A DNA stretch of 18,102 nt from Intestinimonas aquisgranensis (GCA_020687605.1 JAJEQY010000076.1:1-18102); one strand, 5' to 3'; shown: positions 7,467 through 15,693, numbered from the stretch's first letter. The notes: a model not told the origin generated them from the letters alone. Numbers and translations: made by a program.

Positions 7467-8578
7467 GGATCATCGGCGCAAATGTGTTTGATGTGCAGAA
7501 CGGCTTTGTCCGCCGGGACCTGTGTACCGACGGGGAGCTTATCTCCTACCGCAGCGGGGACGATACGGTGGTGGAGGCCGACGGCTGCTGGCTGATTCCC
7601 GGCCTCACCGATCTCCACTTCCACGGCTGCCGGGGAGAGGATTTCAGTGACGGCTCCCCGGAGGGGCTGGCCGTCATGGCCGACTATGAGCTCTCCCGGG
7701 GCGTCACTCAGATCTGCCCGGCGGGGATGACCCTGGACCGAGAAGCTCTGCTGGCCATGTGCGCCAACGCCCGCCGCCACCGAGAGACCGCCAAAGGCGG
7801 CGCCGATCTGGTTGGGATCAACCTAGAGGGCCCCTTCCTCTCTCCGGAGAAGAAGGGCGCCCAGAACGGCGCCTGGCTCCGCAACCCCGATGCCGCCCTC
7901 TTCCGGGAACTGCAAAATGAGGCCAAGGGCCTGGTGAAGCTGGTGTCTGTGGCGCCGGAACTTCCAGGCGCTCTGGACTTTATCCAACAGGTGGGGGAGC
8001 GGGTGTGCGTCTCCATCGCCCACACCACCGCCGACTACGAGACGGCGCTGGCCGCCTTCCAGGCCGGTGCCCGGCAGGTGACCCACCTCTATAACGCCAT
8101 GCCCCCCTTTGCACACCGGGCGCCTGGGGTGGTGGGGGCCGCCTTTGATACCCCTGAGAGCCGTGTAGAGCTCATCTGCGACGGCGTCCACGTCCACCCG
8201 TCGGTGGTCCGGGCCACCTTCCGCATGTTCGGCCCTGACCGGGTCATCCTCATCAGCGACACCATGCGGGCAGCCGGTATGCCCGACGGGGACTACACCC
8301 TGGGCGGACAGGATGTCCACGTGGAGGGCCGCCGGGCCACCCTGGCCGACGGTACCCTGGCCGGTTCGGCCACCGACCTCATGGCCTGTATGGTGACGGC
8401 AGTACAGATGGGCATTCCCCTTCACCACGCGGTGAAGGCGGCTGCGGTGAATCCCGCCCGGGCCATCGGCATTTACAGCCGGGTGGGTTCCCTGGAGCCG
8501 GGCAAGCGGGCCAACCTGGTGCTGCTGGACCGGGACCTCCAGGTGCGCGAAGTGATTTTCCGGGGGAGAACGGTGTAA
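7463..8578 (+). CDS. nagA: N-acetylglucosamine-6-phosphate deacetylase
   Basis: This 371-residue amidohydrolase removes acetate from N-acetylglucosamine 6-phosphate to give the NagB substrate. Metal and catalytic residues are in the expected order: HxH at H52/H54 (LHFHG), E122 (NLEGPF), H187 (SIAHTTADY), H208 (VTHLYNAM), H243 (DGVHVHP) and the catalytic D266 (LISDTMRAAG). The C-terminus GSLEPGKRANLVLLD rebuilds the small beta domain. The start is GTG at 7463, inside the end of nagB (GTGA overlap). The N-acetylglucosamine importer or PTS is not in the window, so the sugar source must be handled elsewhere. Confidence 0.96.
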   Translation: MRIIGANVFDVQNGFVRRDLCTDGELISYRSGDDTVVEADGCWLIPGLTDLHFHGCRGEDFSDGSPEGLAVMADYELSRGVTQICPAGMTLDREALLAMCANARRHRETAKGGADLVGINLEGPFLSPEKKGAQNGAWLRNPDAALFRELQNEAKGLVKLVSVAPELPGALDFIQQVGERVCVSIAHTTADYETALAAFQAGARQVTHLYNAMPPFAHRAPGVVGAAFDTPESRVELICDGVHVHPSVVRATFRMFGPDRVILISDTMRAAGMPDGDYTLGGQDVHVEGRRATLADGTLAGSATDLMACMVTAVQMGIPLHHAVKAAAVNPARAIGIYSRVGSLEPGKRANLVLLDRDLQVREVIFRGRTV

Positions 8579-8619
8579 CCTGTCCGCTGAGGGCGGACAA
8601 ATGGGATGGAAAATGTGCC

Positions 8620-8648
8620 TTGCCTCAGCAGAGGAAAAAGGGTACAAT
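8620..8648 (+). promoter_or_regulatory. Promoter of the galKM-sensor operon
   Basis: TTGCCT (8620-8625), a 17-bp spacer and TACAAT (8643-8648) form a good promoter; transcription would start near 8655. Just upstream, 8581-8587 and 8593-8599 form a perfect 7-bp hairpin (TGTCCGC with GCGGACA) right after the nagA stop. It lacks a T-run, so it is at best a weak terminator or a protein site. Confidence 0.75.
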
Positions 8649-8703
8649 ACAAATATCGACTGGGCTGGAGAGGGCCCGGATCAATGTCCGAGAGGGGCGG
8701 AGA

Positions 8704-9996
8704 ATGATGAACATTCAGGAGTTAAAGCAGGCGCTGAACGCCGGCGCATACGATGAGACCTTCCGAAAGCTGTATCCCGGCCGCTGGGAGGGCCAGCGGG
8801 AGCGGTATCTGCATATTGTCAACGCCTTTGCCGAGCGTTTTGGCGAAGAGCATGTGGTGGAGATCTACTCCGCCCCCGGCCGCAGTGAGATCGGCGGCAA
8901 CCACACCGACCACCAGCGGGGCCGGGTCCTGGCGGCGGCCGTCACCCTGGACGCGGTGGCGGTTGTGGCCAAAAATGACCGTAATGTCATCCGCATCTAC
9001 TCCGAGGGCCATGGCGAGGAGCGCATCAATCTGGAGAAACTGGAGATCGTCCCCGAGGAGAAAGGCACTACCGCCGCCCTCATCCGGGGCATCGCCGCCC
9101 GGTTCTACGAGCTGGACCTGCGCTTCGGCGGCTTTGACGCCTATGTGAGCTCCGATGTGCTGCCCGGCTCCGGCCTCTCCTCCTCCGCCGCCTACGAGGT
9201 ACTGGTGGGCACCATCCTCAGCGGCCTCTACAACAATGGCCGGGCCACCCCCGTCCTCATCGCCAAGGTGGGTCAGTTCGCTGAGAACACCTACTTCGGC
9301 AAGCCCTGCGGCCTGATGGACCAGTGCGCCTCCGCCGTGGGCGACTTCTGCCTTATGGACTTTGCCGACCCCGCCTCCCCTGTGGTGGAGTCCATCCCCT
9401 GCGTCCCCGCCGACCACGGCTACGCCCTGTGCCTCATCGACGCCGGTGGCAGCCACGCCAATCTCACTGATGAATACGCCGCCATTCCCCAGGAGATGCG
9501 CTCCGTTGCCAAGCTGATGGGCAAGGAAGTGCTGGGCGAGACCGACCCCGCGGAGTTCTATGCCCGACTGGGTGAATTCCGGGGCAAGGTGCCTGACCGT
9601 GCCCTCCTGCGGGCCATGCACTTCTACGGCGACAACCAGCGGGTGCTGGACCAGGCCGATGCCCTGCGGAAGGGAGATTTCCAGCAGTTCCTGGCCCTGG
9701 TACGGGACTCCGGCGCCTCTTCCATGGATCTGTTGCAGAACATCTACCCCTCCGGCGACCCCTCGGAGCGCAGCCTCTCCCTGGCTCTGGCCCTGTGCCG
9801 GCGGCTGCTGGAGAAGGACGGCGCCTGGCGGGTCCACGGCGGCGGCTTTGCCGGTACCGTTCAGGCCTTTGTGCCCGTGGAGCAGCTGGAGTCGTTCCGG
9901 CAGAAGATGGAGGCCGTCTTTGGTGCGGGAACCTGCCATGACCTGTCGGTGCGGCCGGCAGGCGGCATTAAGGTGATGGCGGAGGGCGAGGTATGA
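8704..9996 (+). CDS. galK: Galactokinase
   Basis: This GHMP-family kinase phosphorylates galactose to galactose 1-phosphate, the entry to the Leloir pathway. It has 430 residues. The substrate signature GRSEIGGNHTDHQRG (about 59-73) is a Firmicute variant of the usual GRVNLIGEHTDYNGG. The ATP loop LPGSGLSSSAA lies at about 153-163, the catalytic aspartate D206 in CGLMDQCAS, and the third GHMP motif HGGGFAGTVQAF near 378-389. ATG at 8704 (or 8707) sits behind the purine-rich GAGGGGCGGA; an upstream in-frame start at 8620 would lie in the -35 box and is rejected. The stop overlaps galM by 4 nt. galT and galE are not in the window. Confidence 0.95.
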   Translation: MMNIQELKQALNAGAYDETFRKLYPGRWEGQRERYLHIVNAFAERFGEEHVVEIYSAPGRSEIGGNHTDHQRGRVLAAAVTLDAVAVVAKNDRNVIRIYSEGHGEERINLEKLEIVPEEKGTTAALIRGIAARFYELDLRFGGFDAYVSSDVLPGSGLSSSAAYEVLVGTILSGLYNNGRATPVLIAKVGQFAENTYFGKPCGLMDQCASAVGDFCLMDFADPASPVVESIPCVPADHGYALCLIDAGGSHANLTDEYAAIPQEMRSVAKLMGKEVLGETDPAEFYARLGEFRGKVPDRALLRAMHFYGDNQRVLDQADALRKGDFQQFLALVRDSGASSMDLLQNIYPSGDPSERSLSLALALCRRLLEKDGAWRVHGGGFAGTVQAFVPVEQLESFRQKMEAVFGAGTCHDLSVRPAGGIKVMAEGEV

Positions 9997-11030
9997 TCAC
10001 CACCAGACCCTTCGGCACCACCGCTGACGGCACCCCAGTGACCTGTTTCCGTCTGGAAAACGCCGCCGGCGCCTGGGTGGAGGTGCTGGACTACGGCTGC
10101 ATCCTCCGGGCGGTGGCCGTTCCAGACCGCGCCGGCGCCCTCCGGGACGTGTGCCTGGGCTTTGACACTGTGGCAGAGTACCAGGAGAACCACCAGGGCT
10201 ATCTGGGCGCCATGGTGGGCCGGTGTGCCAACCGCATCCGGGACGCCCGGTTCACTCTGGAGGGCCGGGAATATGTACTGGCGGCCAATGAACGCCCCAA
10301 TCACCTACACGGCGGCGACCGGGGCTTTGACCAATATGTGTGGGATCACAGTATCGAAGGGGATACAGTGGCCTTTTCCCGCACTTCTCCCGACGGGGAG
10401 GAGGGGTATCCCGGTACCCTGAAGGTGCGGGTGAGCTATACCCTGACGGAGGACAACGCTCTCCGCTTGGTGTTGGAGGGGGAGAGTGACGCCGATACGG
10501 TGGTGAACCTCACCAGCCACGCCTATTGGAACCTGAACGGCCACGGCGCCGGAGGTGTGGGGAGCCATACCCTGTCCATTGACGCCATCGCTTTCACCGA
10601 GCTGGGGGCGGACAACTGCCCCAACGGTACCATCGCCTCTGTGGTGGGAACCCCATTTGACCTGCGGACCGCCTGCCCCCTGGAGGCGGGCTGGGACGCC
10701 GACCACCCGCAGATCCGCCAGGGCGGCGGCTATGACCACAACTGGGTCCTGCGGGGAAGCGGCCTGCACCGGGCGGCCGTGCTCGCCGCTCCGGAGAGCG
10801 GAATTACCCTGTCCCTCTCCACCACCCAGCCGGGGCTTCAGGTCTACACCGGAAATTTCCTGCCGGAGACGGCAGGAAAGGGCGGCGCGCGGTATGCCCC
10901 CCGCTGCGGTCTGGCCATGGAGGCCCAGGGCTTTCCCAATGCCATCAACCTGCCCGGTTTTCCCTCCGTTGTGCTGCGGGCAGGGGAGCGGTATCATCAG
11001 GAGATCATTTTTGCCTTCGGGCACAACTGA
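9993..11030 (+). CDS. galM: Aldose 1-epimerase (galactose mutarotase)
   Basis: This enzyme interconverts the alpha and beta anomers of galactose and so supplies alpha-galactose to GalK. The protein has 345 residues, normal for the family. Conserved residues are visible: R81 (RCANRIRDARF), H106 (PNHLHGG), H176 (NLTSHAYWNLNG), the D248 region (GGGYDHNWVL) and E310 as catalytic base (LAMEAQGFPNAIN). The ATG overlaps the galK stop (ATGA). It leads, after 21 nt, into the response-regulator gene, so metabolism and sensing genes appear to share one transcript. Confidence 0.95.
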   Translation: MITTRPFGTTADGTPVTCFRLENAAGAWVEVLDYGCILRAVAVPDRAGALRDVCLGFDTVAEYQENHQGYLGAMVGRCANRIRDARFTLEGREYVLAANERPNHLHGGDRGFDQYVWDHSIEGDTVAFSRTSPDGEEGYPGTLKVRVSYTLTEDNALRLVLEGESDADTVVNLTSHAYWNLNGHGAGGVGSHTLSIDAIAFTELGADNCPNGTIASVVGTPFDLRTACPLEAGWDADHPQIRQGGGYDHNWVLRGSGLHRAAVLAAPESGITLSLSTTQPGLQVYTGNFLPETAGKGGARYAPRCGLAMEAQGFPNAINLPGFPSVVLRAGERYHQEIIFAFGHN

Positions 11031-11051
11031 GTGACACAAGGAGGTGTCCCG

Positions 11052-12632
11052 GTGAGCCTCTACAAAATCATGATCGTGGACGACGAGGCCGAAGTGCGGC
11101 AGGCCATTGCCAGAAAAATAGACTGGCGGGCTGTGGGCTTCGAGATCGTGGCCGATGCGGAAAACGGCCGGGACGCCCTGGAGAAGGCGGAGACCCTGGA
11201 CCTGGACGTGGTCCTCACCGACATCAAGATGCCCTTTATGGACGGACTGGAGCTGGGGGCGGAGCTCTCCCGGCGCAAGCCCAATCTGAAGCTCATCGTC
11301 TTTTCCGGCTTCGACGAGTTTGAGTATGCCAAGGAGGCCATCAAGCTCAACGTGGTGGAATATGTGCTCAAGCCGGTGAATGCCGCCGAGCTCACCGCCA
11401 TTCTGGACCGTGTGCGGAAGGTGCTGGATGAGGAGATCGAGCAGCGGCGGAACATCAGTCAGCTTACCCAGGCCTATCAGGAGAGCCTGCCTCTGCTGCG
11501 GGAGAAATTTCTTCAGGACCTCATGAGGGGCCCCATGGACCCCCGGGTGCTGGAGGCGCAGGCGGAGCGTTTCGCCCTCACCGTCCGGGAGGGGGCATAT
11601 AAGGTGGCGGCGGTGTGCGACATCGTCCACGGCGGCGATCGGCGGCCCGCCCTGAGCGCCGAGCTGGTGCCGGTGTCGGTGCAGCAGATGCTCAGCGACG
11701 CGCTCCGGGACCGCTGCCAGAGCGAGATCGTGCTTGGAGTCTCCTCCATTTTGATCGCCACTTCCTGGGAGCGGGACCCGGTGGAGAGCCTCATGCGCAT
11801 TCTGGGTGAGGTCTGTACGGAGTGTGAGCGTATCCTGGGTGTCACCCTGACGGTGGGGATCGGACGCCCCTGTCAGAACCTGGAGGAACTGTGCCGTTCC
11901 TGCGGCGAGGCCCGGGCCGCCCTGGAGTACCGGGCGGTGGTGGGCATGGGCAAACCCATCTACATCCAGGACATGGAGCGCCTGGACCGGACCGTGCCGG
12001 AGGGGGACAGCCACAGGGAGCAGCAGCTGCTTTCCGTCATCAAGTTCGGCTCTCAGGAGCAGATCGCCGCCATGGTGGACAAGCTCCTGGCCGAGGGAGA
12101 CGGGGAGTGGAGCGATCAGTCCAGGGCCATCGGCATGCTGGGGACCCTGCTGCCTGTGATCCAGCGCTGCCGGCTGGGGGAAGAGGCCATGCTGGGCCCC
12201 AGAGGAATGTGGCTGGGGCTTCTCGCCGAAGATACCCCGATGGAGGAGCTCCGGGCCTGGCTGCTGTCGGTGTGCCTCAATATGAGCGGCTGCATGGACC
12301 AGCGGCGGGTCTCCACCGCCAAGCGGCTGGTGGAGGAGGCGGAGCGGTATATCCGGGAGAACTATCCCGACTCCGGGCTGTCGGTGGACCGGCTTTGTGA
12401 CCACCTGCACATCAGCCAGTCCTATTTCTCCACCATTTTCAAGCAGGAGACGGGGCGGAGCTACGTTCAGTACCTCACCGACGTGCGCATGGAGCACGCG
12501 GTGGAGCTGCTGCGTACCACCGATGACAAGACCTATATGGTGGCGGAAAAGGTGGGCTACGATGAACCCAACTATTTCAGCTATGTGTTTAAGAAGCGGT
12601 TCGGCGTGTCACCATCGCAATTTCGCAAGTAG
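11052..12632 (+). CDS. YesN-type response regulator with AraC-type DNA-binding domain
   Basis: This 526-residue protein has an N-terminal receiver and a C-terminal AraC double helix-turn-helix. The receiver has the acidic pair D10/D11, phospho-acceptor D57 (LTDIKMPFMDG), S85 and K107 (YVLKP). The middle 120-420 region is the poorly conserved linker usual in YesN proteins. The AraC domain spans about 424-526 and ends VGYDEPNYFSYVFKKRFGVS plus PSQFRK. The start is GTG at 11052, 5 nt after the RBS AAGGAGGTG (11038-11046); an in-frame GTG at 11031 has no RBS. It should be phosphorylated by the kinase encoded next and activate sugar-transport genes. Its 3' end is duplicated downstream (12783-12864). 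Confidence 0.93.
   Translation: MSLYKIMIVDDEAEVRQAIARKIDWRAVGFEIVADAENGRDALEKAETLDLDVVLTDIKMPFMDGLELGAELSRRKPNLKLIVFSGFDEFEYAKEAIKLNVVEYVLKPVNAAELTAILDRVRKVLDEEIEQRRNISQLTQAYQESLPLLREKFLQDLMRGPMDPRVLEAQAERFALTVREGAYKVAAVCDIVHGGDRRPALSAELVPVSVQQMLSDALRDRCQSEIVLGVSSILIATSWERDPVESLMRILGEVCTECERILGVTLTVGIGRPCQNLEELCRSCGEARAALEYRAVVGMGKPIYIQDMERLDRTVPEGDSHREQQLLSVIKFGSQEQIAAMVDKLLAEGDGEWSDQSRAIGMLGTLLPVIQRCRLGEEAMLGPRGMWLGLLAEDTPMEELRAWLLSVCLNMSGCMDQRRVSTAKRLVEEAERYIRENYPDSGLSVDRLCDHLHISQSYFSTIFKQETGRSYVQYLTDVRMEHAVELLRTTDDKTYMVAEKVGYDEPNYFSYVFKKRFGVSPSQFRK
12551..12632 (+). repeat. 82-bp direct repeat, copy 1 (3' end of the response regulator gene)
   Basis: This stretch encodes the last 26 residues of the response regulator and its TAG stop. 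It matches 12783-12864 at 75 of 82 positions with no gaps. Five of the seven differences are synonymous third-position changes (GAA/GAG, TCA/TCG, CCA/CCG, TTT/TTC, CGC/CGT). The two that change amino acids are at the outer 5' edge. Copy 1 uses mostly A- or T-ending codons at these sites, unlike the surrounding gene. Confidence 0.95.
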
Positions 12633-12782
12633 CCCACCTTTTCGGCACCGCCGGAGGCGGGACGCGGGTCATCCGCGCCCAAGCGTTTTGCCCTCTGGGC
12701 AAAACCTTGCCGCAGGCGGAATTCACTTCTGCCGAGGAAGAGAAGAAATGGGGTTCCCCGGAAACGGCGGAGCCGTTTCTGG
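12633..12782. mobile_element. Hairpin-rich inserted segment, possible short non-autonomous element
   Basis: This 150-bp segment lies between the two repeat copies and holds no credible gene. It can form at least four hairpins: 12648-12652 with 12656-12660; 12663-12667 with 12673-12677; 12685-12693 with 12697-12705 (perfect 9 bp, GTTTTGCCC arm); and 12756-12768 with 12772-12784 (13 bp, one G-U pair, GGA loop). Such dense palindromes recall REP- or MITE-like elements. The mobile label is inferred; without a genome search it could also be a complex untranslated region. Confidence 0.4.
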
Positions 12783-12864
12783 GGCGGGCTGCGATGAGCC
12801 CAACTATTTCAGCTATGTGTTTAAGAAGCGGTTCGGCGTGTCGCCGTCGCAATTCCGTAAGTAG
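12783..12864 (+). pseudogene. Stranded duplicate of the response regulator 3' end (repeat copy 2)
   Basis: This 82-bp copy still reads DEPNYFSYVFKKRFGVSPSQ plus FRK and a stop in an open frame, but has no start or RBS of its own. An open frame runs through it from inside the response regulator gene, but in a different phase from that gene, so it is not expressed as a C-terminal tail. The preserved coding sense suggests it was once the real gene end. Its 5' edge also gained a perfect GGGCT/AGCCC hairpin (12786-12790 with 12797-12801) that copy 1 lacks. Confidence 0.8.
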
Positions 12865-12877
12865 AGATGCTCCGAAG

Positions 12878-12931
12878 GGGCGGTCGCCTGTTACCGGCGC
12901 GGTGAGCCGCCGGGATGGCGGCCGCCCTTTT
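12878..12931 (+). terminator. Terminator-like hairpin between response regulator and kinase genes
   Basis: Arms 12878-12888 and 12917-12927 pair over 11 bp with one G-U, with a smaller CCGGCG/CGCCGG helix inside the loop, and TTTT follows at 12928-12931. The T-run is short, so termination may be partial. It lies in the 337-bp gap 12633-12969, which otherwise holds only the insert and the repeat copy. It could lower kinase expression relative to the response regulator. Confidence 0.5.
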
Positions 12932-12969
12932 CCGCAACGGGCATCGCGACGATGAAAGGAGGCAATGGC

Positions 12970-14769
12970 GTGGGAGAGATGACAAAACGGCTCCAGGTCC
13001 GGTTTTCCAGGGGCAGCATCCGGTATGTGATGTTTGCCTCCTTCACCGTCAGCGCTCTGGTGGCGGTATTGCTCACCTGTTTGACCCTGTATGCCCGGTT
13101 CTCCCGTCAGATGGACGATGCCATCCAGGAGGAAAACCAGATTCTGGTCAGCCAGGTCAACCAGTCCCTGAGCACCTATTTGAGAGACATGATCCGTCTT
13201 TCCGACTCCATCTGCTACAACGTGGTCAAAAACACCGATCTGGAGCGGGAGGGGGTTGGAGATGAGATCCGGCTCCTCTACGATACCTACAGCGACTATG
13301 TGGAGAATGTGGCTCTCTTTACAGAGAATGGGGAGCTGGTGGCCACAGCACCGGCTGCCAAGGTCAAAGACGGCGTGGACGTGACGGGGGAGGAGTGGTT
13401 CACCGCAGCCATGTCCCAGACGGAGAACCTCCACTTCGGTGTCCCCACCGTCCAGAACCTCTTTGCCGACACGGCGGGCAACTATAAGTGGGTGATTTCT
13501 CTCTCCTGTGCCGTAGAGCTCACCCGAGGGGGCGGCACTCAGCTGGGTGTTCTCCTTATGGACCTGAAGTACAGCGCCGTCACCGCTCTCTTCCAGAGCG
13601 TGAAGCTCTCCGGCAGCGGCTATGTCTATCTGGTGGACGGGGCGGGCAACCTGATCTACCACCCGGAGCGCACCCTCATCGCCACAGGCCGGGTGCGGGA
13701 AAACAGCCTTCAGGCTGCCGACCGGGCGGACGGCATCTACGTTGAGGAGTGGGAGGGCAGCCGCCGCTCCGTCATCGTCCAGAGCGTGGGCTACACCGGT
13801 TGGAAGGTGGTGGGCGTAGTGGAGCGCCCCGGCTTTACCATGAGTCTCCAACAGACGCTCCCCTTCCTGGTGGTCATCATATGCGCCTATGTGGAGCTGC
13901 TCATCCTCATGAATGTGCTCCTCTCCCGGAAGATCACCGAACCTCTGCGGCGACTGCGGGAGTCGGTGGGTGAGGTGGAGGAAGGGGCAGAGCACCCCAC
14001 CATCTATGTGGGCGGTACCGCCGAGACCAGGGAGTTGGGGACGGCCATCCAGAACATGGTGGACCGACTGCGCCAGCTCACCGCTGACATCGTCCGGGAG
14101 CATGAGGCCAAGCAGAAGAGTGAACTCAACGCCCTTCAGGCCCAGATCAATCCACACTTTCTCTATAATACGCTGGATATCATCGTGTGGATGATCGAGA
14201 ACGGCCAGCGGGAGGACGCCATCCGGGTGGTCACTGCCCTGGCGCGATTCTTCCGCATCAGTCTCTCCAAGGGACGCAACATCATCCCCGTCCGGGACGA
14301 GCTGGAACATGTGCGTAACTACCTCCTCATCCAGGAGATGCGCTATAAAAATAAGTTCCACTATCAGATCACATGCCCGGAGGAGGCGGCCAACCTCACC
14401 ACCATCAAGCTGGTGGTGCAGCCCATCGTGGAGAACGCCATCTACCACTCCATGGACTTCATGGACGGGGACGGACTCATCGATATCCGGGCGGAGGTTG
14501 ATGGGAAGGACCTGACCATCACCGTCTCGGATAACGGCCTGGGGATGCCCCCCGATGTGGTGGAGCGGCTGCTCACGGCCTCCCCCCAGCCTGGCGCCCA
14601 GACGGGCAGCAAGCGGGGCTCCGGCATCGGGCTCAGGAATGTGCAGGAGCGCATCCGGCTCTACTTTGGGGCGGAATACGGTGTCACCATCCAGTCTGAG
14701 CCTGACGAGGGGACCGTGGTCAAGCTGCACCTGCCGGCCGTGCCCTATGGGGAAATGGAGGACACATGA
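12970..14769 (+). CDS. LytS/YesM-type sensor histidine kinase
   Basis: This 599-residue membrane sensor kinase should pair with the preceding response regulator. It has TM1 at about 18-41, an extracellular Cache-like domain of about 250 residues, TM2 at about 294-318 and a HAMP region (RKITEPLRRLRESV). A coiled segment leads to the His_kinase domain with QAQINPHFLYNTLDIIVWMI (phospho-acceptor H396). The ATPase boxes are VVQPIVENAIYHS, SDNGLGMP and GSGIGLRNVQERI. GTG at 12970 is chosen because the RBS AAAGGAGG (12955-12962) is 7 nt upstream; ATG at 12979 is a possible alternative and ATG at 12952 precedes the RBS. The stop overlaps the next gene by 4 nt, coupling the kinase to a binding-protein-like partner. 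Confidence 0.93.
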   Translation: MGEMTKRLQVRFSRGSIRYVMFASFTVSALVAVLLTCLTLYARFSRQMDDAIQEENQILVSQVNQSLSTYLRDMIRLSDSICYNVVKNTDLEREGVGDEIRLLYDTYSDYVENVALFTENGELVATAPAAKVKDGVDVTGEEWFTAAMSQTENLHFGVPTVQNLFADTAGNYKWVISLSCAVELTRGGGTQLGVLLMDLKYSAVTALFQSVKLSGSGYVYLVDGAGNLIYHPERTLIATGRVRENSLQAADRADGIYVEEWEGSRRSVIVQSVGYTGWKVVGVVERPGFTMSLQQTLPFLVVIICAYVELLILMNVLLSRKITEPLRRLRESVGEVEEGAEHPTIYVGGTAETRELGTAIQNMVDRLRQLTADIVREHEAKQKSELNALQAQINPHFLYNTLDIIVWMIENGQREDAIRVVTALARFFRISLSKGRNIIPVRDELEHVRNYLLIQEMRYKNKFHYQITCPEEAANLTTIKLVVQPIVENAIYHSMDFMDGDGLIDIRAEVDGKDLTITVSDNGLGMPPDVVERLLTASPQPGAQTGSKRGSGIGLRNVQERIRLYFGAEYGVTIQSEPDEGTVVKLHLPAVPYGEMEDT

Positions 14770-15674
14770 TGAGTAAAAATGAGCGCCATGTGTTTATAGG
14801 AGTGCTGCTGGTGCTGATGGCAGCGCTGGCTGTTATGCTCCTCCAGAATGTTTTAGGGAGCGGACAGACGGAGATCCGGCGGGTGTCCGTGCTGTTGGAC
14901 GGTGAGGGGGAGTCCTATTGGCAGAACTTCCGCCTTGGCGTGGACAAGGCGGCCCGGGAGCACAATGTGGATGTGCGCTATGTGTTCCGGTATGATGGCC
15001 CGGCCGGGACAGCTCAGGCGGAGCAGCTGCGCCGGGAGTGGGAGGGGGAGCTTGACGGTGTGATTCTGGTTCCGGTAGACGGGGAAGCCTTGGCGGAGGC
15101 CCTCCAGGAGGCGCCAGCCGGATTGGCGGTGACCGTGGTGGGGCCAGACCTTCCAAACGTGGATGGGACATGCACGATCTCAGCCTCCCCGGAGGAGATG
15201 GGCCGGCGGCTGGCCGATGCCGTGGCCGACAGCGGGGTCTCCTCCTGTGCGGTGATCCTGACCGGACAGGAGGGGGAGAACGCTCTGCGCCGGTACCGCG
15301 GCCTGGAGGAACGGTTTCAGGAACGAGGGGTGGCGTGGCGAACGGTGATGGCGTCGACGGTAGAGATGCTTCCTGAGCCCAACGGCCAGCCCGTGGTGGC
15401 TCTGGAGCCCGGGACCACCGAGGCCCTCTGTACCTGGGGCGGGCCGGTCTACGGCTTCGGTACCTCCAACAGCATCCTGAGCAGCCTGGAGGAGGGCACG
15501 GCGGCGGCACTGGTGGTTCAGAGCGACTATGACGCCGGCTATCTGAGTCTGCTCAGCGTCCTGGAGGCCCTGGACGGGGCGCAGCCTGAGGACCAGACCC
15601 TGGACTGCTATACCGTCACAGCGGAGAACATGTTTACCGATCCTATGGATCAGATCCTGTTCCCGGTGGCGTGA
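14766..15674 (+). CDS. Membrane-anchored periplasmic-binding-protein-like sensor partner
   Basis: This 302-residue protein has one N-terminal membrane segment (about residues 9-28) with no lipobox cysteine, so it should stay anchored outside the membrane. The rest looks like a type I sugar-binding fold of the Peripla_BP_4/LacI kind: VSVLLDGEGESYWQNFRLGV, then LDGVILVPVDG, and VYGFGTSNSILSSLEEGTAA near the end. It lacks the calcium loop and the FFNRE motif of MglB, so its ligand is unclear. Its start overlaps the kinase stop by 4 nt, which argues for a complex with the kinase. The arrangement parallels XylFII with LytS in Clostridium beijerinckii, where a binding protein hands the sugar signal to the kinase. 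Confidence 0.75.
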   Translation: MMSKNERHVFIGVLLVLMAALAVMLLQNVLGSGQTEIRRVSVLLDGEGESYWQNFRLGVDKAAREHNVDVRYVFRYDGPAGTAQAEQLRREWEGELDGVILVPVDGEALAEALQEAPAGLAVTVVGPDLPNVDGTCTISASPEEMGRRLADAVADSGVSSCAVILTGQEGENALRRYRGLEERFQERGVAWRTVMASTVEMLPEPNGQPVVALEPGTTEALCTWGGPVYGFGTSNSILSSLEEGTAAALVVQSDYDAGYLSLLSVLEALDGAQPEDQTLDCYTVTAENMFTDPMDQILFPVA

Positions 15675-15693
15675 GGCGGAAGGAGGAAGTGCT

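Noticed and set aside
8581..8599. Hairpin after nagA as a rho-independent terminator
   Set aside because: The 7-bp stem is followed by AAATGGG and not by a T-run, so it is only mentioned with the gal promoter.
10305..12497. A 730-codon open frame on the minus strand
   Set aside because: It lies opposite galM and the response regulator, both clear genes. Its translation is compositionally odd with no domain, as expected opposite GC-rich coding DNA.
12397..12864. A 155-codon open frame ending in the repeat copy, possible separate small protein
   Set aside because: It starts inside the response regulator gene in another phase without an RBS; only its final 26 codons resemble a protein, and they are the duplicated tail.
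12589..14730. A 713-codon open frame on the minus strand
   Set aside because: It is the antisense of the sensor kinase gene and has no recognisable motif or RBS.
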